Positions 40,523 to 50,524 of a stretch of DNA of 64,000 bases are shown piece by piece. The notes under the pieces are model-generated. The model saw nothing but the letters and a program-made list of their open reading frames with translations, made no database searches and was not told where the DNA came from. Source of the DNA: an uncultured Christensenella sp. (lineage in GTDB: Bacteria; Bacillota; Clostridia; Christensenellales; Borkfalkiaceae); the NCBI GenBank assembly GCA_910579705.1, contig CAJTUI010000007.1, positions 1-64,000 on the forward strand, written 5' to 3'. The position numbers were made by a program, and so were the translations under genes. How positions within the stretch are numbered: the first letter of the stretch is position 1; each line of letters begins with the position of its first letter.

Positions 40523-41707
40523 ATGAAACTCAAAAAAAACACGAACTACATCTCGATAAGAGAGAGCCGTAAAATTATAAAATACAACGTCAGGCAGATG
40601 AAGTATTACGAGAAGTTGAAGCGCAGAAAACTCCAACCCGAAGAATATATTTCGCCTATGAAAGACGAACACAACATTGTGGAAATCGAGGGGCTTAAAA
40701 CCTGCTTTTTCACGGATAACGGAACGGTAATGTCCGTAAACGGCGTTTCGTTCGATATTCCGAAAAACAAGATAATCGGAGTGGTCGGGGAATCTGGTTG
40801 CGGTAAAAGCGTCACTTCGCTGTCGATAATGCAGCTTGTGCAGGCGCCGCAGGGCCAGATTACGGAGGGTGTGATACGTTTCAACTCCGACGAGCTTCAA
40901 CGCGACGAAGAGGGGCGCAAACTCGGTTACGACGTGGTGAAGATGCCCGTAAAGGAGATGTACAAACTGCGCGGAAGCGACATCACTATGATTTTTCAGG
41001 AGCCGATGACCAGCCTTAACCCCGTGTTTACGATAGGCTATCAGCTGGACGAAGTGCTGTTTTTGCACAATCCCGAAATCACCAAGGAAGAGGCGAAGAA
41101 TTACAGCATCGCAATGCTCAAAAAGGTGGGCATATCTATGCCCGAAAGAACGTACGAGGCGTATCCGCACGAACTGTCGGGCGGAATGAGACAAAGGGTT
41201 ATGATTGCTATGGCGATTTCGGGCAATCCCAAACTTATAATCGCCGACGAACCCACTACCGCGCTCGACGTTACGATACAGGCGCAGATACTCGAACTTC
41301 TGCGCGAGTTACAGAAACAGCAGGGCTGCTCGATAATGCTCATAACTCACGATTTGGGCGTTATCGCCGAAATGGCGGACGAAGTGGTGGTTATGTACGC
41401 TGGTCGGGTCATAGAAAAGGGCACCGTGCGCGAGATATTCCACGACCCCAGACACCCCTATACGATAGGGTTACAGAAGAGCAAGCCGCTTATCGGTTCG
41501 GACGGCAACGAGCCGCTGTATTCGATACCGGGGCAGGTTCCCAACCCGATAAATCTTCCCGACCACTGCTATTTTAAAAACAGGTGCGGGAAGTGCAGCG
41601 AAAAGTGCGGCGGGCCGTATCCCGAAACGGTAAAAATAAGCGCAACGCACTCGGTGGCTTGCTATCTGTACGAAGAAAACGAGGCTAAGGAAAATGCAGG
41701 AAAGTAA
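40523..41707 (+). CDS. oppD: Peptide ABC transporter ATPase, OppD type
   Basis: A 394-residue ATPase. Walker A GESGCGKS is at residues 89-96, followed by signature LSGGMRQRV and Walker B LIIADEPTTALD. The C-terminal oligopeptide-transporter domain has the usual Cys-containing segment (CYFKNRCGKCSEKCGG). The first 45 residues form a basic extension not seen in typical OppD. ATG 40658 would remove it, but GAGGAAG upstream of ATG 40523 and the tight spacing to oppC support the longer form. Overlaps oppF by 14 bases. Confidence 0.93.
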   Translation: MKLKKNTNYISIRESRKIIKYNVRQMKYYEKLKRRKLQPEEYISPMKDEHNIVEIEGLKTCFFTDNGTVMSVNGVSFDIPKNKIIGVVGESGCGKSVTSLSIMQLVQAPQGQITEGVIRFNSDELQRDEEGRKLGYDVVKMPVKEMYKLRGSDITMIFQEPMTSLNPVFTIGYQLDEVLFLHNPEITKEEAKNYSIAMLKKVGISMPERTYEAYPHELSGGMRQRVMIAMAISGNPKLIIADEPTTALDVTIQAQILELLRELQKQQGCSIMLITHDLGVIAEMADEVVVMYAGRVIEKGTVREIFHDPRHPYTIGLQKSKPLIGSDGNEPLYSIPGQVPNPINLPDHCYFKNRCGKCSEKCGGPYPETVKISATHSVACYLYEENEAKENAGK

Positions 41708-42995
41708 AAACGTAACAACGCCTACGGCGGAGCAAACGGTCGGGGCCGAATATATTCTCGAAGTCGAAAACCTAAAAAAGTATTTTCCCATTAAAAAGAA
41801 TTTGCTGGGTAAAGCCACCCTTTCGTTAAAGGCCGTGGACGACGTAAGTTTCAGATTGAAGAAAGGCACCACGATAGGCGTCGTCGGCGAGTCGGGTTGC
41901 GGCAAAACCACGCTTGGAAGGACGATATTAAAGCTTTACAGCCCCGACGGCGGAAAGATAATGTTCAACGGAACGGACTTGACAAATCTCAAAAAAAAGG
42001 AGATGCGCAAATATCGTACGGCGATACAGCTTATTTTTCAGGACCCGTATTCCAGCTTGCCGCCGAGAATGACGGTGGGCAGTATCATAGCCGAGGCCGT
42101 GAGGGTGCACAAGATAGTCCCCAAAAACGAGGTTTACGACTACGTAAAGGGGATAATGAAGAAGTGCGGCCTGCAACCCCAGCATTACGACAGATACCCG
42201 CACGAGTTCTCGGGCGGACAGCGCCAGAGGATTTGTATAGCCAGGGCGCTTGCGGTCAATCCCGAACTTGTCGTCTGCGACGAGCCTGTTTCCGCGCTTG
42301 ACGTGTCGATACAGGCGCAGATAATAAACCTTTTAAAGGAGTTGCAGGAAAATCTAGGGCTTACGTACGTGTTTATTTCGCACGATTTGTCGGTCGTCAA
42401 ATACATAACCGACAGAATACTCGTTATGTATCTCGGCAAAGTAATGGAGCTTGCGGAAACGGAAGAGATATTCCGCAACCCTCTGCATCCCTATACAAAG
42501 GCGCTGTTTTCGGCCGTTCCCGTCCCCAATCCGGACGTGAAGATGAAACGCATTATTCTCGAAGGCGACATACCTTCGCCCGCGAACCCGCCGAAGGGCT
42601 GCAAGTTCCACACTCGCTGTCCGCAGTGTATGAACGTTTGCAGGTTCAGACAGCCCGAGTATATTCAGGCGGCGGAGGGGCATTTCGTAGCCTGTCACCT
42701 CTACGATGAAGAGGTTATGAACAGCCTTGCAAAGCTTGACGAGGAGTACGAGCGTATAAAGGCGGAGCAGGCGGCGGCGGAAGAGGCGGAGAAAGAGAAG
42801 AACGCGAAAAAGATTACCGCAAAGCTTAAAAACGCGGCGCGGGCTTGCAAAGAAAAGATTAAGACAACCGTAGGCAGGATTTCCGTTAAAAAGAAAACGA
42901 GGAATCTGGAAGTTATAGACGCGGACGCGGCGGTAGTGAATGAAAGTGAAGAAAGAAAAGCGGAAAAAGAACAAGAAGAAGATAGTGTACGTTGA
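41694..42995 (+). CDS. oppF: Peptide ABC transporter ATPase, OppF type, with charged C-terminal tail
   Basis: A 433-residue ATPase. Walker A GESGCGKT is near residue 65. Signature SGGQRQRI, Walker B LVVCDEPVSALD and the C-terminal Cys segment (GCKFHTRCPQCMNVC) follow. Normal OppF proteins end about 20 residues after that segment. Here a tail of about 90 residues follows, rich in Lys, Glu and Ala (EEYERIKAEQAAAEEAEKEK), probably a coiled coil ending in an acidic stretch. The last 56 bases also encode the start of the next gene in another frame. Confidence 0.93.
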   Translation: MQESKNVTTPTAEQTVGAEYILEVENLKKYFPIKKNLLGKATLSLKAVDDVSFRLKKGTTIGVVGESGCGKTTLGRTILKLYSPDGGKIMFNGTDLTNLKKKEMRKYRTAIQLIFQDPYSSLPPRMTVGSIIAEAVRVHKIVPKNEVYDYVKGIMKKCGLQPQHYDRYPHEFSGGQRQRICIARALAVNPELVVCDEPVSALDVSIQAQIINLLKELQENLGLTYVFISHDLSVVKYITDRILVMYLGKVMELAETEEIFRNPLHPYTKALFSAVPVPNPDVKMKRIILEGDIPSPANPPKGCKFHTRCPQCMNVCRFRQPEYIQAAEGHFVACHLYDEEVMNSLAKLDEEYERIKAEQAAAEEAEKEKNAKKITAKLKNAARACKEKIKTTVGRISVKKKTRNLEVIDADAAVVNESEERKAEKEQEEDSVR

Positions 42996-43194
42996 CGACG
43001 GCCGCACCGTTTATAACATGGACGGAGTGGGCGGGGCCAAGCATTACGAAAAGGACGAGGAGAAGAGCGGGTTGACGCGTAAGGAAAAGCGCGCGGCTAT
43101 ACGGGCGGCGTTGGAAACCTATCTTCCCGTACTCGGACTTGTGGCGCTGTCGTTCACGGCGGCCGCGCTGCTTATTTACTTCTGGCTCAGATGA
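42940..43194 (+). CDS. Small single-span membrane protein overlapping oppF
   Basis: An 84-residue protein with a very basic N-terminus (KVKKEKRKKNKKKIVYVDD) and a single membrane helix near the C-terminus (about 62-82, VLGLVALSFTAAALLIYFW). It starts inside oppF (56-base overlap, different frame) and ends 19 bases before the giant protease. Tail-anchored topology with a basic cytoplasmic domain could bind the acidic OppF tail or the membrane surface, but this is inference. No family is recognised. Confidence 0.65.
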   Translation: MKVKKEKRKKNKKKIVYVDDGRTVYNMDGVGGAKHYEKDEEKSGLTRKEKRAAIRAALETYLPVLGLVALSFTAAALLIYFWLR

Positions 43195-43213
43195 CGAAAC
43201 AAGGAGCACATTA

Positions 43214-46200
43214 ATGTATAAAAAAATAGTATCGTTGGCAATGGTCGGGGTTATGGCCGTGGTGTGCGCATCGTGCAACGCGGCGCCGGAACAGGGAGAA
43301 AAGGAAGATAACGGCGGCGCGCAGTCGCAACAGCTTGAAATTCTCAGAAGCGACGCAACCCTTTCTCAGGACCAGCTGATGTCAAGAATAAAGGCGGAAT
43401 ATCTGCTCGAACACGGCGGGTATTCGGACAGCGACAAAGTGTCCGCAATTATAAGGCTGCCCGAGGCGTCGCTTATAGACACGTTTACGGAAGGCAAAGT
43501 AAAGGCCCAAACGCTTGCGGGGTATGCGGACACCGTCGGCGGCAGGGCGCAGGCGGACAAAATCGCGCGCAACCAGAACGCGCTGATTGCCCAGCTTTAC
43601 GAAAAAGGCCTTATCGGCGGCGTAAACTATACATATTCCGCGGTTATAAACGCGGTGTCGGTAGAAACCACGTATGCCGATTTCAAGAAAATCGAGCGGC
43701 TGGACAACGTTGATACGGTCGTGTTGAGCGACACCTTCAACAGACCGCAGACGGCGACGGACGTCTCCGCAATCGTCAACGACGTCGACGTTTACGAAAC
43801 GGGTATATTCAACTCGGGGAGCGTGCCTTACACGGGTAAGGGAACGGCGGTTGCCGTGCTCGATTCGGGGTTCGATTGCAGTCACTCGGTGTTTGCGAAC
43901 CAGCCCGAGGATTTGTGGATTACGCGCGACGACGTTACGGGAGTGCTTGCGGAAACCAACGCGGCCAGAACGACCGCGGGGCTTAAACTTTCGGACGTGT
44001 GGTATAGCAGCAAAATCCCGTTCGTATACGACTACGCCGACAAGGATAACGACGTGTTTCCCTACGACTCGGAGCACGGAACGCACGTGGCGGGCATAAT
44101 CGGCGGCAAGGACGCGGAGATTACGGGCGTTGCGGTCGACACGCAGCTCGTTTTATTGAAGGTTTTTCCCGACCTTGACGACGGCGCGCATACCGAAGAT
44201 ATTCTCGCCGCGCTCGAAGACGCCGTTTTACTCGGCGTTGACGCGATTAACCTTTCGCTGGGTTCGTCCTGCGGGTTTTCGCGCGAGGCAGACGGCGACG
44301 TCATTAACGAAGTTTACGACAGAATAAACGAGAGCGGCATAAGCCTTATCACCGCGGCGAGCAACAGTTACAGTTCGAGCTTCGGCGGAGAGCAGGGCAA
44401 CACCAATTTCGTTACGAACCCCGATTCGGGAACGGTCGGTTCGCCCTCCACTTACGCCGCGTCGCTTTCGGTCGCGTCCATAAGCGGAACGAAGAGCAGG
44501 TATCTTCTCGGCAACGGCGAGCAGGTTATTTTCTTTACCGAATCGAACTCGGTGTCGGGCGACCCCAATGATTTCGTTAAGGAGCTGGGCATTACCGAGG
44601 GCAAGAAAAAGACTTACGAATACGTTACAGTCCCCGGCGTGGGGCTGAGGGTCAACTATGCCTCTCTCGGCGATATTACGGGCAAGATAGCGCTTGTCAA
44701 GCGCGGCGACAACACGTTCGAGGAGAAGGCGGAAATCGCCAAGAGCGCGGGCGCGGCGGGCTGTATTATCTGGAACAATATCGACGGCGACATAGTTATG
44801 TCTATGGGCAAGAGCGACCATATTCCTACCATTTCTATTTCCAAGGACGCGGGCACCATACTCGCCTCGCGTTCGGGCGGAACGCTTACCGTCGACTACG
44901 ATTATCAGGCGGGGCCGTTTATGTCGGACTTTTCCAGCTGGGGGCCTACGCCCAACCTCGAACTCAAACCCGAGATTACCGCGCACGGCGGAAATATACG
45001 TTCCTCCGTTCCCGGCGGCGGCTACGACAACATAAGCGGAACTTCTATGGCCTCGCCCAATATGTGCGGCATTGTCGTCTTAATCCGTCAGTATCTCAAA
45101 AACGAATTCCCGACCTATTCGGCGAAAGAAATATGCGTTTTGGCAAACAGACTGCTTATGTCCACGGCCTCGATAATACTCAACGAAGAGGGCAACCCCT
45201 ATTCGCCCCGCAAACAGGGCGCGGGCCTTGCAAGCCTTTTCAACGTAGTCAATACCAGAGCTTACTTGACGGTGGACGGCGCGGAACGCACCAAAATAGA
45301 ACTCAAAGACGACCCCGACCGCAACGGCGTTTACACGCTCAACTTCAACGTTGTCAATATGTCGGACGCGGCAGTAGAGTATAAGCTTTCGCTGACGGGT
45401 ATGACCGAAACGGTATCCTCGTCCGATCCCAAGCACGTTGCCGAAACGGGCCGCATACTCGACGGCGGGTACAGCGCGGAAATAAGTGGCGGCGGCACGC
45501 TGAACGGCGACACGGTAACCGTCAAAGCCAACGAAACCGCGAAACTTAAAGTTACTTACAAGCTTACTGACGGCGACAAGTCGTACATAAACTCGCTGTT
45601 TCCTTACGGTATGTACGTGGAGGGCTTTGCTAAACTTACCGCGGTCAAAGACGGCGACATTGACCTGAATGTTCCGTTCCTCGCGTTTTTCGGCGACTGG
45701 ACGCAGGCGCCTATGTTTGACAAAACTTATTACGAAGTAGAGTCGGAGGCGCACAACGCGGCAATAGACGAAGAGGATAAGTTGAAGGCGGATTATTTTG
45801 CGACAACGCCTTACGGCTCCTATTTCTATAACTACATAGTCCCGCTCGGCACATATCTTTACGAGGTGGACGAAAGTATGTACGACCCGATTGCGGGCAG
45901 CCGCGAGCATATCGCAATTTCAAACATACTCGGCACGATAGACGGTATCTCGTCGGTATATACTGGGCTTTTGAGAAACGCCGCGAATATGACTTATTCG
46001 ATAACCGACAAGGTTTCGGGCGAGGTGGTCTGGTCGCTTACAGAAGACAAGGCGAGGAAGGCGCACTCGCTCGGCGGGAACCCCATACCTTACAGCAATT
46101 ATTTAAATCTGAAAACGGCGAAGTTAAACCTTATAAACAATCGCAAATACGCGTTCGAAATGAAGGCGCGGCTCGACTACGGCGACGGCGGGGAAACGAC

Positions 46201-49200
46201 AAACGTGAGAAACTCGTTTGCGTTCGACTTCTATATGGACGACGAGGCGCCGATACTCAAATCGGCGACCTACGAAAAAGTTTACGACAAGTCGCTCAAA
46301 AAGGACCGTTACTACGTTACGCTTACGATATACGACAACCATTACGTGCAGTCGGTAACGCCGGGGATATTCATTTCTTCGTCCAGTTACGAACCCATAC
46401 TCGAAAATCCCGTACCCGTATACGGCGGGCGCGGACAGGACAACGTGGTGCGTATCGAGATAACCGATTACCTCGAAGATTTGTACGCGGGCGGACTGGT
46501 ATCCAGCGCGCTGGCGTTTTCGATAGACGATTACGCGCTTAACTCCAACATATATCTCTGTCAGTTACCCGGAACGAGGGGCGACTTCAAGTTCACCAAG
46601 GACGGGACTATGGACGGCGGGGATATGACCGTGCTCACGCTTTTCGAGGACGAAGTGGTAGACCTTACGCGTTATCTTGCTACGGCGGATAGCACGGTGG
46701 ACGCAAACAAGGACTATCTCAAACATCTCGTATGGCAGTGCTCCAACGAAAAGGTGGCGCTGGTGTCCGAAGGACAGGTGCTGGGCTTGCAGGCGGGCCG
46801 TACTATGATTACGGTGGCCGAGCAGATGAACCTCAAAAAGGCGTATCTGTTTATAAACGTAAAGCAAAGGCAGACGAAAGCGGGCGCGTCCAGAGCGAAA
46901 TACGCGTTGGCTTCTTCAAACGACGTCGGGAACGTGAACGACGCAACGATACAGTCGATACGTTTTTCGTATTTCGATACCGTTCACGCATATCCCGCGG
47001 CGGGGCAGGTAAGCAAGATCGGCAAGACGGGCAACAGAATAATGGTTTCCTCGCTCGAAGGCGGTTCGGTTTCGTTCTACCCCGGCGAGAAAATAAAGCT
47101 TTCTTACGATCTGGACCCGTGGTACGTCGCGGGCAAGTACGAATTGACTTATTCTTCGACGAATGAAAACGTTGCGACCGTGGACGCGGACGGCGTGGTT
47201 ACCGCCCTTAAAAAGGGCACGGCGACGATAACGCTCAAAGTGTCCGGCTCCAACCTGATGGCAAGAATAAGGGTGATCGTAAACAGCGAGTTCGTAATAG
47301 AAAACCGCGCTCTGGTCGCGTATAAGGGACTGGGCGGCGACGTGGTTATTCCCGACGACGAGGGCATTCTATATATCGGGCCGTACGCGTTCTGTCTGTA
47401 CGAAACGGACAGGAACGTCGAACTTACGGAAGACGATTTCGACGCAAACAAAGTTCCCGCCTCCAACTCTACGATAACCTCGGTCGTCATACCGAAAGGC
47501 GTGGAAGATATACAGAAATACGCGTTTTACAACTGCACGGCGCTGACCTCCGTAACCGTGCCCGACACGGTGAAGTACGTCAGGCAGTACGCGTTTTACA
47601 ACAACTCGTCGCTCGAAACGATAAACCTCAAAAACGTTGAAACGGTCGGGCGGGAGGCTTTCAGGGGCTGTGCGGCGCTCGGCGCCGTTGACGTGAGCAA
47701 AGCCTACGCGATAGGCGCGAAAGCTTTTCAGGACTGCGCGGCGCTGGCATACGTGGACCTTACCGCGCTCAGAAACAGCGGGGCGGAAATATTCAGGAAC
47801 TGCACGGCGTTGAAGAGCGTAAAGCTCGGAGAAAACACAAAGCTTTCAAACGGTATGTTTGCTTATTCGGGGCTTACGGAAGTAACCATAAACGAAAAGG
47901 TATTTGTGCCCGACAACTGTTTCTACGGTTGCGAAAGCCTTGTAAAAGTCACTTTGCCCGACAATTCTTTCGGCATAGGCGCCAACTGTTTCTATGGCTG
48001 CGCTTCGCTTAAAGAAATAGTATTCAGGGATAACACCCTGTTTGCGGCGGCGGGCGTGCTCTTCGAAAGCACGGCGCTTAACAAATTCACCGTTCCTGAA
48101 AGCTGTAAAAACTACTCGGTGTCCGCGGACGGGAAATTACTTCTCGGCAAGAACGGAACTTCGGTCGTTATGGCGGCGGCGGGCGCAAGCTTCGGCAATT
48201 ACACGCTCGCGGAGGAGTACACGGAAATATCCGACGGCGCGTTCGGCGGCACGGACATCGTCACTCTTACAATATTAAACAAGGACGCGGTTATAAGGCC
48301 GTACGCGTTTGCAAACTGCGGCTCGCTTAAAAAAGTTACATTTCCCGCGGAGGGAGTGGCAGAAATCGGCGCGAGGGCGTTCGACAACGCGAAGGCGCTT
48401 GAACGGGTTGATAATCTGGATAAGGTGAAACTCGTCGGCGACTATGCGTTCGCGTCTACGGCGATAACGCAGGTAACCGTCGCGGCGGACGCGTCGTACG
48501 GAAACGGAGCGTTCTTCCGCTCGAAAATCGTAACGCTTACGATAACGGGCAACGCGGCGTTCGGCCCCGGCGCGTTCCAGCGCTGCGTAAACCTTACGAG
48601 GGTGAATATGCCCGTGGACGGAACGGTCGAGTTCGGCGAAGGCTGTTTCGCGTACGACACGGCGCTGTCCTCGATAGATTTGTCAAAACAGCAAAGAATC
48701 GAAAATATGACCTTTTACGGTTGCACGGCGCTTGTTAAGGCCGCGCTTACGGCGGCCACGGAGATTGGCGACCACGCGTTTGCGGATTGCAGCGCGCTGT
48801 ATAACGTTTCAATGCCAAAAGTCGTAAGCATAGGCGAAAGCGCGTTCGGTAGATATGCCGCGAACGACGGCGGCGCGCCCGCTATCTCGGAGCTGGTTTT
48901 ACCCGAAACTTTGAAGTACGTGGGAATGGGCGCGTTCATAGGCTGCGAAGGGCTTATATCGGCGGTATTGCCGTCCTCGCTCGAAGAAGTGAGCGACTAT
49001 ATGTTTGCGTACTGTATCAATCTCGAAGAAGTAACTCTTCCGGAAACGATAAAGCGCATAGGCGTTTACGGCTTTGCGGGCAGTGAAGTTCTCAACAAAA
49101 TCAATCTCGGAAACGTGAAGGAATTCGCCGCGTATGCGTTTACTTCCTGCGGAATGCTGGAACAGATAGACCTTACTTCGGCGGAGAAAATAGGTTTCGG

Positions 49201-50524
49201 CGCGTTCGCGTCGACAGACGTCGGCGGCGACATAGCGGCGGACAATCTCGTATCGCTGGGCGCGTACGCGTTCCAGAACGCTGATATTACCTCTTTTAAG
49301 GCGGATAAGCTGGAAGAGATAGGCGCGGCGGCGTTCCAGTACAATAAGCGGCTGAAAAGCTTCGTATTGTCGGACAAAATAAAATCTGTCGGAAGTCTTG
49401 CGTTCAACGCCTGCACGTCGCTTGAAAATTTCCTGTTTGTAAAGGACGGGAAACAGGTGAACGGCGGAAAGGTGAACGATTACGCGTTGCTTGACGACGG
49501 TATACTTTACACTTATATGCCTTCGGGGCGGTTGCAACTCACTTCCGTTCCCGCGGGGAAGAGTATTTCCACGCTGGAAGTGTTGGAGGGAACGTACAGA
49601 ATAGATATGTATGCGGGCAACGAAAACGCGGGTGTTTCCTGGATAGTTTTGCCCGACTCGCTCAAACTTATCGGCAATTACGCGTTCTACGGTTACAAGA
49701 ACCTCGGCATAGTCGAATTCAAATCGTATTCGGCGCCCGCGCTCGAAAACAGTTACAACAAGGACGCAAAGCTTGACGAGAACGACCCCGGCTACGGGCT
49801 TTTACACGACTCGTTCGACGTTTTCAATTACGAGCTGTGCTATTACAACTTTAAAGATCTGGCGGGCAAGAACGCGCCCGTATCGCTTATCATTCCCGAC
49901 AACGCGGACGAAACGGGTTACGGCGCGCTCATATACGAGGCGTATTTCGGAAAGGTTGAAAACGCGCGCAGGAGCGGTTATACCGCCAAGGACAAAAACC
50001 TGTCGGAGTTTATAGATTACGCCGAAGAGCTTGCGGGGAAATCCGTCTTGACGATAGCCGACGAAACGCTTATAAACAACGCGGTTACCGCAATGAACGC
50101 GCTTAAACAGAGCGGAACGGACTACGGTTACAGCGCGGAGAACTGGCAGAAGCTGATAGATACGGTCAACGCCGCAAAGGCGAAACTCGGCGAAATCAGG
50201 CTTATGAACGCGGGCATAAAAATCCGCAATTTGCAGGAAAGAATAAACGCGTTGCCCGAAACTTACAACGGCGAGGGCGCGGAGATGATCGAGGCGTTAA
50301 AAGCCGAGATAGAGGCGTTGGACCGCGAGGAGAGAAACCTGCTCGATCTGACGAAGTACGAAAATCTTTTGCGCTTGTACGAGCAGTACGTGCCCGTAGA
50401 AGAGGAAGAGGGCGGCAATATCGGGCTTATACTCGCGATAGTAATTCCGTGCGCGGCGGTATGTATAGCCGCGGCGGCAGGTGCGGCGATAGCTTTGAGA
50501 AAACGCGCAAGGAGTAAGAAATGA
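43214..50524 (+). CDS. Giant cell-surface subtilase with Ig-like and BspA-type leucine-rich repeats
   Basis: A 2436-residue S8 serine protease. The signal peptide ends near CASC (possible lipid Cys21). Residues about 70-190 look like a propeptide. The triad is Asp217 (VAVLDSG), His288 (HGTHVAG) and Ser611 (GTSMASP), with oxyanion Asn384. A PA-type insert lies at about 435-565, as in C5a-peptidase-like subtilases, followed by Fn3-like domains. Two bacterial Ig-like (Big_2) units lie near 1135-1215 and 1270-1360. A long LRR_5/BspA array spans about 1365-2175 (repeated IGxxAFxxCxxL). Helical FIVAR-like repeats follow, then a C-terminal membrane helix (LILAIVIPCAAVCIAAAAG) with a basic end and no LPXTG. 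The start is ATG 43214 with AAGGAG. Confidence 0.93.
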   Translation: MYKKIVSLAMVGVMAVVCASCNAAPEQGEKEDNGGAQSQQLEILRSDATLSQDQLMSRIKAEYLLEHGGYSDSDKVSAIIRLPEASLIDTFTEGKVKAQTLAGYADTVGGRAQADKIARNQNALIAQLYEKGLIGGVNYTYSAVINAVSVETTYADFKKIERLDNVDTVVLSDTFNRPQTATDVSAIVNDVDVYETGIFNSGSVPYTGKGTAVAVLDSGFDCSHSVFANQPEDLWITRDDVTGVLAETNAARTTAGLKLSDVWYSSKIPFVYDYADKDNDVFPYDSEHGTHVAGIIGGKDAEITGVAVDTQLVLLKVFPDLDDGAHTEDILAALEDAVLLGVDAINLSLGSSCGFSREADGDVINEVYDRINESGISLITAASNSYSSSFGGEQGNTNFVTNPDSGTVGSPSTYAASLSVASISGTKSRYLLGNGEQVIFFTESNSVSGDPNDFVKELGITEGKKKTYEYVTVPGVGLRVNYASLGDITGKIALVKRGDNTFEEKAEIAKSAGAAGCIIWNNIDGDIVMSMGKSDHIPTISISKDAGTILASRSGGTLTVDYDYQAGPFMSDFSSWGPTPNLELKPEITAHGGNIRSSVPGGGYDNISGTSMASPNMCGIVVLIRQYLKNEFPTYSAKEICVLANRLLMSTASIILNEEGNPYSPRKQGAGLASLFNVVNTRAYLTVDGAERTKIELKDDPDRNGVYTLNFNVVNMSDAAVEYKLSLTGMTETVSSSDPKHVAETGRILDGGYSAEISGGGTLNGDTVTVKANETAKLKVTYKLTDGDKSYINSLFPYGMYVEGFAKLTAVKDGDIDLNVPFLAFFGDWTQAPMFDKTYYEVESEAHNAAIDEEDKLKADYFATTPYGSYFYNYIVPLGTYLYEVDESMYDPIAGSREHIAISNILGTIDGISSVYTGLLRNAANMTYSITDKVSGEVVWSLTEDKARKAHSLGGNPIPYSNYLNLKTAKLNLINNRKYAFEMKARLDYGDGGETTNVRNSFAFDFYMDDEAPILKSATYEKVYDKSLKKDRYYVTLTIYDNHYVQSVTPGIFISSSSYEPILENPVPVYGGRGQDNVVRIEITDYLEDLYAGGLVSSALAFSIDDYALNSNIYLCQLPGTRGDFKFTKDGTMDGGDMTVLTLFEDEVVDLTRYLATADSTVDANKDYLKHLVWQCSNEKVALVSEGQVLGLQAGRTMITVAEQMNLKKAYLFINVKQRQTKAGASRAKYALASSNDVGNVNDATIQSIRFSYFDTVHAYPAAGQVSKIGKTGNRIMVSSLEGGSVSFYPGEKIKLSYDLDPWYVAGKYELTYSSTNENVATVDADGVVTALKKGTATITLKVSGSNLMARIRVIVNSEFVIENRALVAYKGLGGDVVIPDDEGILYIGPYAFCLYETDRNVELTEDDFDANKVPASNSTITSVVIPKGVEDIQKYAFYNCTALTSVTVPDTVKYVRQYAFYNNSSLETINLKNVETVGREAFRGCAALGAVDVSKAYAIGAKAFQDCAALAYVDLTALRNSGAEIFRNCTALKSVKLGENTKLSNGMFAYSGLTEVTINEKVFVPDNCFYGCESLVKVTLPDNSFGIGANCFYGCASLKEIVFRDNTLFAAAGVLFESTALNKFTVPESCKNYSVSADGKLLLGKNGTSVVMAAAGASFGNYTLAEEYTEISDGAFGGTDIVTLTILNKDAVIRPYAFANCGSLKKVTFPAEGVAEIGARAFDNAKALERVDNLDKVKLVGDYAFASTAITQVTVAADASYGNGAFFRSKIVTLTITGNAAFGPGAFQRCVNLTRVNMPVDGTVEFGEGCFAYDTALSSIDLSKQQRIENMTFYGCTALVKAALTAATEIGDHAFADCSALYNVSMPKVVSIGESAFGRYAANDGGAPAISELVLPETLKYVGMGAFIGCEGLISAVLPSSLEEVSDYMFAYCINLEEVTLPETIKRIGVYGFAGSEVLNKINLGNVKEFAAYAFTSCGMLEQIDLTSAEKIGFGAFASTDVGGDIAADNLVSLGAYAFQNADITSFKADKLEEIGAAAFQYNKRLKSFVLSDKIKSVGSLAFNACTSLENFLFVKDGKQVNGGKVNDYALLDDGILYTYMPSGRLQLTSVPAGKSISTLEVLEGTYRIDMYAGNENAGVSWIVLPDSLKLIGNYAFYGYKNLGIVEFKSYSAPALENSYNKDAKLDENDPGYGLLHDSFDVFNYELCYYNFKDLAGKNAPVSLIIPDNADETGYGALIYEAYFGKVENARRSGYTAKDKNLSEFIDYAEELAGKSVLTIADETLINNAVTAMNALKQSGTDYGYSAENWQKLIDTVNAAKAKLGEIRLMNAGIKIRNLQERINALPETYNGEGAEMIEALKAEIEALDREERNLLDLTKYENLLRLYEQYVPVEEEEGGNIGLILAIVIPCAAVCIAAAAGAAIALRKRARSKK

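Noticed and set aside
43139..43213. Upstream extension of the giant protease
   Set aside because: It lies inside the small membrane-protein gene and would precede the signal peptide. ATG 43214 has AAGGAG.
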